Source: Flavobacterium limi (lineage in GTDB: Bacteria > Bacteroidota > Bacteroidia > Flavobacteriales > Flavobacteriaceae). Taken from it: a stretch of DNA of 64,000 bases. Each line of letters starts with the position of its first letter. Positions within the stretch are counted from its first letter, which is position 1. The notes under the pieces were generated by a model. That model had not been told where the DNA came from. It worked only from the letters and a program-made list of their open reading frames with translations, and ran no database searches. Positions 25,162 to 33,950 of this stretch are shown here, in pieces. The stretch spans positions 372,001 through 436,000 of the forward strand of contig NZ_JAADZV010000003.1 of assembly GCF_010645075.1 (NCBI RefSeq). Direction: 5' to 3'. The translations under genes and the position numbers were made by a program.

Positions 25162-25722
25162 TTAATCCCCATTATTAATGTTAATCTCTAAAGGAAACCA
25201 AAAACGACCATATAAATCCTGTTGATTCCCATCTGAATTTAAATAATACAGCGAGAAGTATATTTTAATTTTGCATTTTCCCGGATGAGAAACTATCGAT
25301 TCAAACCATATTACATTTTGATTGGTATTAGTAGCAGGCAATCCATCTTCACTATTTTCATTGTTTGAAACAGTTTTTATGGATAAACAAACTGGCTTAA
25401 AGTGAACAATACTTTTTTTTAATGATTTGTAATTTGGTATTTGATTCAAAATAATAGCATCTGATGAATTTCCATCAATAGAAATTCCGGAAATAATCAT
25501 TTTGTTGGTGCATTTAGGATCAACAGAAACTGCATGCAGAGAATTTATACCTGAATCTCCATTTTGTTTTTGACAAACTACAAACCAATTATCTCGTTTT
25601 ATTTTGATAGGTTTTGCTATATCGATATCCAGATCAGAGTATTTACTTTTAATTGAAACTGTATCAATTACAATCAAAATTTCAAGTGCAGTTTGTTGAA
25701 TAATTGGAAGAGAGGTGTCCAT
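25162..25722 (-). CDS. AidA/PixA-like inclusion body protein, divergent paralogue
   Basis: A 186-residue protein counted from the ATG at 25722 (MDTSLPIIQQTALEILIVID). A longer reading from 25776 would start inside a 13-bp hairpin and is rejected. ALEILIVIDTVSIKSKY, WFVVCQKQNGD, SDAIILNQI and C-terminal YYLNSDGNQQDLYGRFWFP track the upstream protein (IDILVVIDTEYIKNNF, YMICYSPRG, DSVILYGI, YTLASDGQTQELYGYYYW). This is a duplicate that has drifted. AidA/PixA proteins (PixA of Xenorhabdus, AidA of Ralstonia) form methionine-poor inclusions or serve unknown quorum-linked roles. Confidence 0.75.
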   Translation of the reverse strand: MDTSLPIIQQTALEILIVIDTVSIKSKYSDLDIDIAKPIKIKRDNWFVVCQKQNGDSGINSLHAVSVDPKCTNKMIISGISIDGNSSDAIILNQIPNYKSLKKSIVHFKPVCLSIKTVSNNENSEDGLPATNTNQNVIWFESIVSHPGKCKIKIYFSLYYLNSDGNQQDLYGRFWFPLEININNGD

Positions 25723-25742
25723 TTTGATTGCTTTTAGATTAA

Positions 25743-25774
25743 GAAAACACGAACTAAAAACAGTTCGTGTTTTC
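25743..25774 (-). terminator. Intercistronic hairpin between the two AidA/PixA-like genes
   Basis: GAAAACACGAACT pairs perfectly with AGTTCGTGTTTTC around a 6-nt loop. No long T-tract follows on the minus strand, so it may be an attenuator or an mRNA stabiliser that sets the ratio of the two paralogues. Confidence 0.65.
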
Positions 25775-25802
25775 AAAAACTTTATTAGTTTTCAATAAAT
25801 AA

Positions 25803-26351
25803 TTAAGCTGGAACTACAACTTGTGGATCCCAATAGTAGTATCCATATAATTCTTGTGTCTGACCGTCAGAGGCAAGAGTATAAACAGCGATGTATACAT
25901 AAAAATTCTCAGTTCCTCCTCTGGCAATTTTAGAGTCATAACTCGTAAAATTCTGAGTAGTCAAAACTGGAGGAATACCATTTGGCTGATTTGGATCAGG
26001 CTGTACAGCTCTGTTTCGTGTAACAATATCAGTCGTAAAATTATTAAAGACTTTGTCTCCTGCCCAGTATTTAATTCCGTAAAGGATTACAGAATCATCA
26101 GAGTTTTGCTGGATTGATGTCCCTCTAAAAGAAACATAATCTCCTGCATTTGCTCTAAAACTCAAATCTGCTGTACCCTGGCCGGAAACAATACCTCTTG
26201 GACTGTAGCAAATCATATACTGACTGCTATGATTTATCCCTACTGGGTTATTAGGATCTGAATTTTTAGAAAAATTATTCTTGATATATTCTGTATCTAT
26301 TACAACAAGAATATCGATTTGTGCCGATGAGGCTGCTGAACTTTGGCTCAT
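25803..26351 (-). CDS. AidA/PixA family inclusion body protein
   Basis: A 182-residue protein that matches the AidA/PixA family (PF12306-type) in its main blocks: IDILVVIDTEYIKNNF, NNPVGINHSSQYMICYSPRG, SGQGTADLSFRANAGDYVSFRGTSI and the C-terminal DGQTQELYGYYYWDPQ. The first Ser/Ala-rich residues are not a signal peptide, so it is cytoplasmic. PixA makes large crystalline inclusions in Xenorhabdus; in Ralstonia AidA depends on quorum sensing. The start lies 21 nt after leader copy 3, and the paralogue follows behind a strong hairpin. Confidence 0.85.
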   Translation of the reverse strand: MSQSSAASSAQIDILVVIDTEYIKNNFSKNSDPNNPVGINHSSQYMICYSPRGIVSGQGTADLSFRANAGDYVSFRGTSIQQNSDDSVILYGIKYWAGDKVFNNFTTDIVTRNRAVQPDPNQPNGIPPVLTTQNFTSYDSKIARGGTENFYVYIAVYTLASDGQTQELYGYYYWDPQVVVPA

Positions 26352-26372
26352 GATTACTATTTGTTTATTTCC

Positions 26373-26456
26373 CTACTCTTAAGGCTTTTTGGGATTACTC
26401 CTCCGTTTTTTTCTGTACGAAACAGTTCGTTTTTTCACAGTGGGTTCTGCTCCACT
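26373..26456 (-). promoter_or_regulatory. Conserved structured 5' leader, copy 3 (before AidA/PixA-like gene)
   Basis: On the minus strand: AGTGGAGCAGAACCCACT, A-run, hairpin CGAACTGTTTCGTACAG, GGAGGAGTAATCCC, box AAAAAGCCTTAAGAGTAG, then 21 nt to the ATG. It is the long form, as in copy 1. The box differs from copies 1 and 2 by ATG to AAG, so a small upstream reading frame there is not conserved. Confidence 0.8.
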
Positions 26457-26727
26457 TTTAATTTTGCTGCTTTTAACTAAAATTCCAGGAACAAGGTTTA
26501 TAAAACTCTGAAAATCAAATTAAAAAATTAAAAATAAATTTTGCTAGCTTTTTATTTCTGACCCAAAACTATAGCAGACTTTGAAAAAAAATGAGAAAAA
26601 TGTTACAAGACAGGAAATCTTGGTTATAAAGACAAGGAAAAACAGTCTTTTTAAATTAAAAAAAGTAGGAAAGGAATCCGATATTATTAAACGTATTTAA
26701 TAAATTGATCCTGTTAAAACAATATGG
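26457..26727. other. AT-rich intergenic stretch upstream of leader copy 3
   Basis: This should hold the promoter of the AidA/PixA-like unit. TATAAACCTTG on the minus strand near 26495-26505 is the nearest resemblance to a -7 box, but it is a poor match. No gene is seen. Confidence 0.35.
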
Positions 26728-27540
26728 CTACAAAAAAACAACCATTAGCCACCAAAGAATGGGTACACTTTCGACCCAAAAAGAAGTATAATATTTAGAT
26801 CGATCAGGATTTGCACATGCAATAAACAGCATTAAAATGACAACCATAATAAGATTTATTACGGCATCACGATAATTAAATGTAGAGATTAAAATTTCTA
26901 AAAGCCAAAACGGAATCAGTAATAAGAAGCCTAAAAATTTAGTTCTGTTTACCCCGATTGTCTGTGGAACGGTTTGAAGATGCGGGTCATCATTCGCTAA
27001 ATCAATAATTTCAAAAACCAGAATCAGTACAAAAACCAATATAAAACGCTGAATTGATTTTATAAAAAAATCAGATGTCAGGCTAATTTCCGCATTGATC
27101 AAAGGTAAAACCAGCGTCGCTCCTACCCAGCAAATAGCAACAATATAAATTTTTACTCCTGCCCAGTTTCTGGCATTTCTTCTATTCGGAAAAAAAGGCA
27201 AAGTATACAGTGCCGTGACAGCAAAAATTCCAACGGAAACAATTTGGGTAATTCCCTTCAAATGGAAGAAGTAATAACCCACTAAAATCATCGAAATAAA
27301 ACTGAAAACAGCAATAATTTTAAGCTGAGTCCCGATTGGATTTCTCTTTATACGAACAAGCGCATCATATTTAACAAAATTATACCCCACAATTGTCCCA
27401 AAAAAAACAAACAAGGCTATTGGTTCATAGTACTGAATATGAAACACATGAAACGTAATCCGTACCAAAGCATAACACGACAAAGCCACGTGAATACTGC
27501 TGTTTAAGTAAAAATCAAATATCTGTTTCAGTAGTTTCAT
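26728..27540 (-). CDS. UbiA-family prenyltransferase-like membrane protein
   Basis: A 270-residue protein with about eight transmembrane segments. The second aspartate-rich motif DLANDDPHLQTVPQTIG and a first motif remnant NFVKYDA fit UbiA-type prenyltransferases, though the first motif is weaker than in UbiA or MenA. Flavobacteria carry several such paralogues near gcvP or flexirubin genes. The substrate is unknown. It is divergent from gcvP, 221 bp away. Confidence 0.75.
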   Translation of the reverse strand: MKLLKQIFDFYLNSSIHVALSCYALVRITFHVFHIQYYEPIALFVFFGTIVGYNFVKYDALVRIKRNPIGTQLKIIAVFSFISMILVGYYFFHLKGITQIVSVGIFAVTALYTLPFFPNRRNARNWAGVKIYIVAICWVGATLVLPLINAEISLTSDFFIKSIQRFILVFVLILVFEIIDLANDDPHLQTVPQTIGVNRTKFLGFLLLIPFWLLEILISTFNYRDAVINLIMVVILMLFIACANPDRSKYYTSFWVESVPILWWLMVVFL

Positions 27541-27761
27541 TCTTCAAATCTAATCAATTGTTAATAAACCAACCCATTGGTTGAAAAATTCATAAAAATT
27601 GAAGTTAAAAATACCCATTAAATTATTAATAATACTTAATTTTGCGCCACAAAAAAACAACACATTTACTATAAAATGTAATAAAGCTTGTGTTCTGCTG
27701 ATCAAATTAAAGAATACAGGATAAAATTACATTCTTTTAAAAAAAAATTAGATAGCTACAA

Positions 27762-30611
27762 ATGAGAACAGATGCTTTTGCTTTAAGACACATTGGCCCA
27801 AGAGAAACCGATCTTCCATACATGTTGAAAACGATTGGAGTGGAATCGATTGAACAACTTGTTTACGAAACACTTCCGGATGATATTCGTCTAAAAGCAC
27901 CTTTGAATTTAGATCCTGCCATGACAGAATTCGAATATGCAAATCATATTCGCGACTTAGGAAAGAAAAATAGAACATTTAAATCATATATAGGTTTAGG
28001 ATATCATCCAACCATCGTTCCGGCTCCAATTCAAAGAAACATCTTCGAAAACCCGGGATGGTATACGGCTTACACACCGTATCAGGCAGAAATCGCTCAG
28101 GGACGTTTGGAAGCTATTTTAAATTTCCAGACTACAGTTATCGAGTTAACCGGAATGGAAATCGCAAACGCTTCTTTACTGGATGAAGGAACGGCTGCTG
28201 CAGAAGCTATGGCGTTATTATTTGACGTTCGTACCCGCGACCAAAAGAAAAACAATACACACAAATTCTTCGTTTCTGAAGAAATTTTACCTCAAACTTT
28301 ATCAGTACTTCAAACACGTTCAACTCCAATCGGAATTGAATTGGTTGTTGGAAACCACGAAAACTTTGATTTTTCAAATGAGTTTTTCGGAGCGATTTTA
28401 CAATATCCGGGAAAATACGGTCAGGTAAACGACTACAGCGCTTTTGTTGCTAAAGCAAAAGAAAATGAAATTAAAGTTGCCTTTGCAGCAGATATTTTAT
28501 CATTAGCGACTTTAACTTCTCCGGGAGAAATGGGAGCTGCGGTTGTAGTGGGAACTACTCAACGTTTTGGTGTACCAATGGGTTATGGTGGTCCTCATGC
28601 TGCTTTTTTTGCTACTAAAGATGAATACAAAAGATCTATGCCGGGGCGTATTATTGGAGTTTCTATTGATGTAAATGGAAACCGCGCTTTACGTATGGCG
28701 TTAGGAACCCGTGAACAGCACATCAAACGTGAAAAAGCGACTTCAAACATTTGTACTGCTCAGGTTTTATTAGCTGTTATGGCCGGAATGTACGCGGTTT
28801 ACCACGGACCAAAAGGTTTAAAATACATTGCAAACAAAGTTCACGCATCAGCAGTTACAGCTGCTGAAGCTTTAAATAAATTAGGAGTTTACCAAACCAA
28901 CACGGCTTACTTTGATACTATTTTAGTAAAAGCAGATGCTCAAAAAGTAAAAACGGTTGCGGAGAAAAACAAAGTAAACTTCTTCTATCCTGATGCTGAG
29001 AGCATTTCGATTTCGTTTAACGAAACGACTTCTGTTGCTGACATCAACCAAATTATAAAGATTTTTGCTGAAGCTTTAGAAAAAGAAACTTTCACAGTTT
29101 CTGAATTAAGTGAAGCAAGTCAATTACCGGCTTCTTTAGAAAGAACATCTTCTTTCTTAACGCATGATGTTTTCAACAATCATCATTCAGAAAGCCAGTT
29201 GATGCGTTACATCAAAAAATTGGAGCGTAAAGATTTATCATTGAATCACTCGATGATTTCGTTAGGTTCTTGTACAATGAAATTAAACGCAGCTTCTGAA
29301 ATGCTGCCTTTATCTATGCCAAACTGGAACAGTATTCACCCGTTTGCACCCGTTGATCAGGTTGAAGGTTACCTTACAATGCTGAAAAGATTAGAGCAGC
29401 AATTAAATGTGATTACAGGTTTTGCCGGAACAACTTTACAGCCAAATTCTGGAGCTCAGGGAGAATATGCTGGTTTAATGGCAATTCGTGCTTACCACAT
29501 GTCAAGAAATGAAGGTCACCGTAATGTATGTTTGATTCCTTCATCGGCTCACGGAACAAATCCAGCTTCTGCAGCGATGGCGGGAATGAAAATTATCGTT
29601 ACGAAAACAACTCCGGAAGGAAATATTGACGTAGAAGATTTAAGAGAAAAAGCAATTGAGCACAAAGATGATTTATCTTGCTTAATGGTAACGTATCCTT
29701 CTACTCACGGAGTTTTCGAATCTTCAATTATCGAAATCACAAAATTAATCCACGACAACGGCGGATTAGTATATATGGACGGTGCAAACATGAACGCACA
29801 AGTTGGATTAACAAACCCTGCTACAATTGGTGCTGACGTTTGTCACTTAAACTTACACAAAACTTTCGCGATTCCTCACGGAGGCGGCGGACCTGGAGTT
29901 GGACCAATTTGTGTGAACGAAAAATTAGTTCCGTTCCTGCCAACCAACCCAATCTTAAATGTTGGTGGTGAGCAGGCAATTACTGCTATTTCATCTGCAC
30001 CTTACGGATCTGCTTTGGTTTGTTTGATCTCTTACGGTTACATCACCATGATGGGAGCTGAAGGATTAAAAAGCTCTACAGAACACGCGATCTTAAATGC
30101 GAACTACATGAAAGCACGTTTCGAAGGTCACTATCCAATTCTTTACACAGGAGAATGCGGAAGAGCAGCTCACGAAATGATTTTAGATTGTCGTGCATTC
30201 AAAGAAAACGGAATCGAAGTTGGTGATATCGCAAAACGTTTAATGGATTACGGTTTCCACGCTCCAACAGTTTCTTTCCCGGTTGCCGGAACTTTAATGA
30301 TCGAACCTACAGAATCTGAAGATTTAGCAGAATTAGATCGTTTTTGTGATGCGCTTATCTCAATCAGAAAAGAGATTGAAGAAGCAAAAGCTGATGATAA
30401 AAACAATGTATTGAAAAATGCTCCTCATACATTAGCCATGTTAACTACAGACAACTGGGATTTCCCTTATACAAGAGAAAAAGCAGCGTATCCGTTAGAT
30501 TACATCGCTGAAAATAAATTCTGGCCATCTGTTCGTCGTGTAGACGATGCATACGGAGACAGAAATTTAGTTTGCAGCTGTGCTCCTATTGAAGCTTACA
30601 TGGAAAACTAA
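27762..30611 (+). CDS. gcvP: Glycine dehydrogenase (decarboxylating), P-protein
   Basis: A 949-residue single-chain P-protein of the glycine cleavage system. The N-terminal half begins with RHIGPRETDLPYML and carries YTPYQAEIAQGRLEA, and the C-terminal half has the pyridoxal-phosphate lysine in HLNLHKTFAIPHGGGGPG. It decarboxylates glycine and hands the aminomethyl group to H-protein. Full length. H- and T-protein genes are not in the window. Its frequent use of GGA and CGT codons suggests high expression. A hairpin with Ts follows. Confidence 0.98.
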   Translation: MRTDAFALRHIGPRETDLPYMLKTIGVESIEQLVYETLPDDIRLKAPLNLDPAMTEFEYANHIRDLGKKNRTFKSYIGLGYHPTIVPAPIQRNIFENPGWYTAYTPYQAEIAQGRLEAILNFQTTVIELTGMEIANASLLDEGTAAAEAMALLFDVRTRDQKKNNTHKFFVSEEILPQTLSVLQTRSTPIGIELVVGNHENFDFSNEFFGAILQYPGKYGQVNDYSAFVAKAKENEIKVAFAADILSLATLTSPGEMGAAVVVGTTQRFGVPMGYGGPHAAFFATKDEYKRSMPGRIIGVSIDVNGNRALRMALGTREQHIKREKATSNICTAQVLLAVMAGMYAVYHGPKGLKYIANKVHASAVTAAEALNKLGVYQTNTAYFDTILVKADAQKVKTVAEKNKVNFFYPDAESISISFNETTSVADINQIIKIFAEALEKETFTVSELSEASQLPASLERTSSFLTHDVFNNHHSESQLMRYIKKLERKDLSLNHSMISLGSCTMKLNAASEMLPLSMPNWNSIHPFAPVDQVEGYLTMLKRLEQQLNVITGFAGTTLQPNSGAQGEYAGLMAIRAYHMSRNEGHRNVCLIPSSAHGTNPASAAMAGMKIIVTKTTPEGNIDVEDLREKAIEHKDDLSCLMVTYPSTHGVFESSIIEITKLIHDNGGLVYMDGANMNAQVGLTNPATIGADVCHLNLHKTFAIPHGGGGPGVGPICVNEKLVPFLPTNPILNVGGEQAITAISSAPYGSALVCLISYGYITMMGAEGLKSSTEHAILNANYMKARFEGHYPILYTGECGRAAHEMILDCRAFKENGIEVGDIAKRLMDYGFHAPTVSFPVAGTLMIEPTESEDLAELDRFCDALISIRKEIEEAKADDKNNVLKNAPHTLAMLTTDNWDFPYTREKAAYPLDYIAENKFWPSVRRVDDAYGDRNLVCSCAPIEAYMEN

Positions 30612-30638
30612 TTTTTTAGTTTTTAATTATTATACTAG

Positions 30639-30672
30639 ACCCGACAAGTTTTTTAAACCTGTCGGGTTTTGT
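30639..30672 (+). terminator. Terminator of gcvP
   Basis: ACCCGACAAGTTT and AAACCTGTCGGGT pair with one mismatch, followed by TTTTG and TTTTTT. Confidence 0.8.
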
Positions 30673-30681
30673 TTTTTAGTT

Positions 30682-30726
30682 GGTTTCAAGTTGCTGTAGA
30701 GAACTTGAAACCTGAAACTTGAAACT
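30682..30726. repeat. Short inverted and direct GTTTCAAG/CTTGAAAC repeats
   Basis: GTTTCAAGTT and AACTTGAAAC form a perfect 10-bp inverted repeat, and CCTGAAAC/CTTGAAAC is then repeated directly. Similar strings lie at 563-585 and 9125-9148. Confidence 0.5.
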
Positions 30727-30813
30727 TTTTTAAACAAAAATAATAATCAAGGCGTGTCACCATTTAAAGAAAGACCTAAATATGCGTTACATTCAGGAGG
30801 CCTTTTTTTAAAT

Positions 30814-30864
30814 GCTGTCGGGCTATCCGGGCTACTTCGGTAGCTTCCTCCTATCCCTCACGCG
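30814..30864 (+). repeat. Dispersed intergenic element, family B, copy 1 (short)
   Basis: TGTCGGGCTATCCGGGCTAC, TTCGGTAG, then TATCCCTCACGCG. The same blocks in the same order occur on the minus strand at 43919-44012, with a longer variable centre. The rest of the 30.6-31.08 kb gap holds no gene. Confidence 0.5.
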
Positions 30865-31008
30865 ATCAAAACTACAAAGACCATCAGATTTTTTTAAAAT
30901 GTTGTATTTAATTTAATGTGTAGTTGGCAAATAGATTTTAATTATTTGAAATATAGGTGCTTGTAGTGATGTTTTAAGTGAACATAAATTTGTAATCAAT
31001 AAAATCCG

Positions 31009-31041
31009 TTTTGTGATTTGGAAAAGAAAATAATACATTTG
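31009..31041 (+). promoter_or_regulatory. Promoter of the 176-aa membrane protein gene
   Basis: TTG (31011-31013), 20-nt spacer, TACATTTG (31034-31041), 44 nt before the ATG at 31086. Confidence 0.55.
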
Positions 31042-31085
31042 AGAATAATATATGATCAAAAATTAGCAACAACGAAAACCGAACA

Positions 31086-31616
31086 ATGAATTTCACGAAT
31101 ATTACAAATAAGATTAATTGGCGTATAATAGTCGTTCATATTGTTGCGACATTTTTTATCATCTTCGCTACTAAACAATTTGCACAACTTAATGACATAG
31201 AACTTATCAAATTAGTAGATAAGTATGGTGTTGAAAATTCAATTAAACAATTGAAAAACGACCCCAACTCTCCAAGTCGAATTGCATATTATTTATTCTG
31301 GAACGGTGCTTCAAATTTAATTGGGCTGATAATTGCATTTTTAATATCATTAATCATATGTATACAAAAGAAGGTATTTTGGCTTAATGGGCTGATTGTT
31401 TTTATTGTCGGACTAATATTTAATAAACTTGGTTTATTAAATGGCCATACTATTTCCAGAATATTTTTTTCATTTTATGAATTGTTTCCCCACGCTGCAG
31501 TTCAATGCAAATTTTTTATTAACGGCACAATATTATTTCTTACAGCGATTTTTATATTTTTTAATAAGTGGACGAACAATTTAACTTTGAATTCTATGCT
31601 AACAAAAGATTCTTAA
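31086..31616 (+). CDS. Hypothetical membrane protein (176 aa)
   Basis: Four hydrophobic segments are visible (IIVVHIVATFFIIFATKQF, LFWNGASNLIGLIIAFLISLII, LNGLIVFIVGLIFNKLGLL, INGTILFLTAIFIFF), with a soluble loop after the first (DIELIKLVDKYGVENSIKQL). No family is recognised. It stands alone with its own promoter, between two long non-coding gaps. Base use is more AT-rich than in gcvP, fitting an accessory gene. Confidence 0.7.
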   Translation: MNFTNITNKINWRIIVVHIVATFFIIFATKQFAQLNDIELIKLVDKYGVENSIKQLKNDPNSPSRIAYYLFWNGASNLIGLIIAFLISLIICIQKKVFWLNGLIVFIVGLIFNKLGLLNGHTISRIFFSFYELFPHAAVQCKFFINGTILFLTAIFIFFNKWTNNLTLNSMLTKDS

Positions 31617-32003
31617 AAGAATTATATCTAAATTTTCCATGTTTCAATTACTTAAGAAGATATGAAAAATTAGTGTAATGAAGTGTTTGTTTGATTTTCG
31701 GATGATTCATTACAACTAAATATATGTCTTGTTTTAATCCTAAATCGCATTCAGCAACATAACTTTATGATGCTGTTTTGTAAAATCATTCCTTTAAAAC
31801 AAAATTACAAGTAAAAAAAAATATCCAAAATTTCATTTCAATCGTTTGAAATATTGGAAATATTAAAAAATCATTATAAAAAAGACAATATATCTATTTA
31901 AAAATCGTTATTTCATAATTATATGCATGCATAATAATTTTTCTACTCTTAATAATATATTTATTTATAAATTAGCCTACAATTTACCAGGAAAAAGAAA
32001 CCA
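31617..32003. other. Gene-free AT-rich stretch
   Basis: No supported gene. It contains the palindrome ATGCATGCAT near 31922-31932 and should carry the promoter of the KAS III gene, but no convincing TAnnTTTG box is seen. Confidence 0.4.
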
Positions 32004-33062
32004 ATGAAAATAAAAATTATAGGTATCGGAAGTTACATTCCGAAAAAAGAAGTTAAAAATACCGATTTTGACAAACATGTTTTTTTAAATGAAGACGGAA
32101 CTCCTTTTGGTTATCCTAACGAAACAGTAATAAAAAAATTCAAAGGCATTACCGGAATCCAAAATCGCCGTTATGCCGAAGACCAGCATATCACTTCAGA
32201 TTTAGCTTTTTTTGCAGCCGAAAAAGCCATTGCAAATGCTAACATCGACAAAGAATCTTTAGATTATATCATTTTTGCGCATAATTTTGGTGATGTAAAA
32301 TCCGGAACTGTTCAGTCAGACATGATTCCTAGTTTAGCCACCCGTGTCAAAAACAAACTCGATATCAAAAATCCTAAATGTGTGGCTTATGACATTCTTT
32401 TTGGATGCCCGGGCTGGATTGAAGGCGTATTGCAGGCTAATGCTTTCATCAAATCCGGAATGGCAAAAAGAGTTTTGGTAATTGGAGCTGAAACCCTTTC
32501 AAGAGTGGTTGACGATCACGACCGGGATTCGATGATTTATTCTGATGGTGCCGGAGCTTCAATTTTAGAAGCCTCTACCGATGAAGCCGGATTATTATCT
32601 TATGAAAGTGCCACTTATGCAAACGACGAAGCTAATTTCCTTTTTTTCGGAAAATCTTACAATCCCAATTTGGATCCCGACATCAAATACATCAAAATGT
32701 ACGGCCGTAAGATTTACGAATTTGCATTAAGCAACGTTCCAAACGCCATGAAAGAGTGCTTGGATAAAAGCGGAATCGCTATTGATGAGGTTAAAAAAAT
32801 CCTGATTCATCAGGCAAACGAAAAAATGGACGAAGCCATAATTGATCGTTTTTATAAATTATACGACAGAACCGCTCCCAAAGATATCATGCCAATGAGT
32901 ATCCATGATTTAGGAAACAGCAGCGTAGCAACCGTACCAACATTATACGACCTGTTAATTCAGGGCAAGATTGAAAATCACGAAATCAATAAAGGCGATG
33001 TAGTTATTTTTGCTTCGGTTGGAGCAGGAATGAATATTAATGCATTTGTTTACCGATATTAA
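32004..33062 (+). CDS. 3-oxoacyl-ACP synthase III family protein
   Basis: A 352-residue KAS III (FabH-like) enzyme. The catalytic triad is visible: Cys135 in ILFGCPGWIEG, His in LIHQANEKMDEAI and Asn in HDLGNSSVATVPTLYDLL; GAGMNINAFVYR closes the fold. It condenses an acyl-CoA with malonyl-ACP. It is longer than E. coli FabH and heads a run with a methyltransferase, a glycosyltransferase and MlaE/MlaF, so a special envelope lipid is a possible product rather than general fatty acid initiation. Confidence 0.9.
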   Translation: MKIKIIGIGSYIPKKEVKNTDFDKHVFLNEDGTPFGYPNETVIKKFKGITGIQNRRYAEDQHITSDLAFFAAEKAIANANIDKESLDYIIFAHNFGDVKSGTVQSDMIPSLATRVKNKLDIKNPKCVAYDILFGCPGWIEGVLQANAFIKSGMAKRVLVIGAETLSRVVDDHDRDSMIYSDGAGASILEASTDEAGLLSYESATYANDEANFLFFGKSYNPNLDPDIKYIKMYGRKIYEFALSNVPNAMKECLDKSGIAIDEVKKILIHQANEKMDEAIIDRFYKLYDRTAPKDIMPMSIHDLGNSSVATVPTLYDLLIQGKIENHEINKGDVVIFASVGAGMNINAFVYRY

Positions 33063-33071
33063 ATTTTAGTA

Positions 33072-33213
33072 GCTATTCAGGCTATCCATTACAAGTCCAC
33101 ACTTAAAAAATGTGTTTTTTTATGCCTTAAAAAAGCTTCTTCCAGTCGCTTCTTTAAGCCTGCAAAAACTACACTTTTTAAGTCGTGGGCTTTTCATTTC
33201 TATCCGGGCTAAA
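33072..33213 (+). repeat. Long hairpin element, family A, copy 2
   Basis: ATTACAAGTCC, then a stem of about 35 bp (CACTTAAAAAATGTG... with ...CACTTTTTAAGTCGTG) around the apical core GCTTCTTCCAGTCGC, then GGGCTTTTCATTTC and TATCCGGGCTA. Flanks and core match copy 1 at 1964-2098 on the other strand, while the stem bases differ and still pair. Confidence 0.7.
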
Positions 33214-33299
33214 AAACACCAAAAAGAGAAGATATCTTTGTATATTTGCGACCTAATCATAAAATCAAGAACTGGCCCTGCTTCGTTCACATTTATACT

Positions 33300-33821
33300 A
33301 TGTACGAAAAAACGTTTCCAAATAAAAGATTTAAACTTACTCTGGAATTTTTACAAAAACACATCAAAACCTCCGAAACAATCCTTGATTTAGGTGTTGA
33401 AAATCCGTTTTCAAAAATAATGAAAGAAGCGGGATATGCCGTAAACAATACAACCGGAGAAGATTTAGATTTGAATCAGGATGCTTTAAAAAATGCCAAT
33501 TCTGATGTAGTAACGGCGTTCGAAATTTTCGAACATTTATTAAATCCGTTTACAATCTTAAACGAAATCAAATCAGACAAATTATTGATTTCGATTCCGA
33601 TGCGTTTGTGGTTTTCTCCAGCTTATCGTTCTAAAACAGATATGTGGGACAGACATTACCACGAGTTTGAAGACTGGCAGCTGGACTGGCTTTTAGAAAA
33701 AACCGGCTGGAAAATTATCGACAGACAAAAATGGACAAATCCGGTTAAAAAATTTGGATTAAGACCATTTTTACGCAGTTTCACAAACAGATACTACATT
33801 ATCTATGCTGAAAAAGCATAA
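33300..33821 (+). CDS. SAM-dependent methyltransferase-like protein
   Basis: A 173-residue protein starting at the ATG at 33300 (MYEKTFPNKRFKLTLEFL). A compact class I methyltransferase fold is suggested by TILDLGVENPFSKIMKEAG (motif I, with atypical VENPF in place of G-x-G), DLDLNQD, and VVTAFEIFEHLLNP typical of motif IV. The bend in motif I may mean weak or absent SAM binding. A TATATTTG box lies at 33241-33248. It is followed by a glycosyltransferase and Mla genes and probably acts on the same envelope product. Confidence 0.78.
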   Translation: MYEKTFPNKRFKLTLEFLQKHIKTSETILDLGVENPFSKIMKEAGYAVNNTTGEDLDLNQDALKNANSDVVTAFEIFEHLLNPFTILNEIKSDKLLISIPMRLWFSPAYRSKTDMWDRHYHEFEDWQLDWLLEKTGWKIIDRQKWTNPVKKFGLRPFLRSFTNRYYIIYAEKA

Positions 33822-33950
33822 ATATTGTAAATCCCAAAAATAAAATTCCAAATTCCAACTTTGGAAATCATAAAAAACAAATTCCAATTTGAAAATCGGT
33901 TCGAGTTGGAATTTGGAATTTAAGAGATTGGAATTTTAAATTGAAAATTT

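Noticed and set aside
33112..33393. 93-codon plus-strand frame
   Set aside because: Runs through the family A copy 2 hairpin and overlaps the methyltransferase start in another frame.
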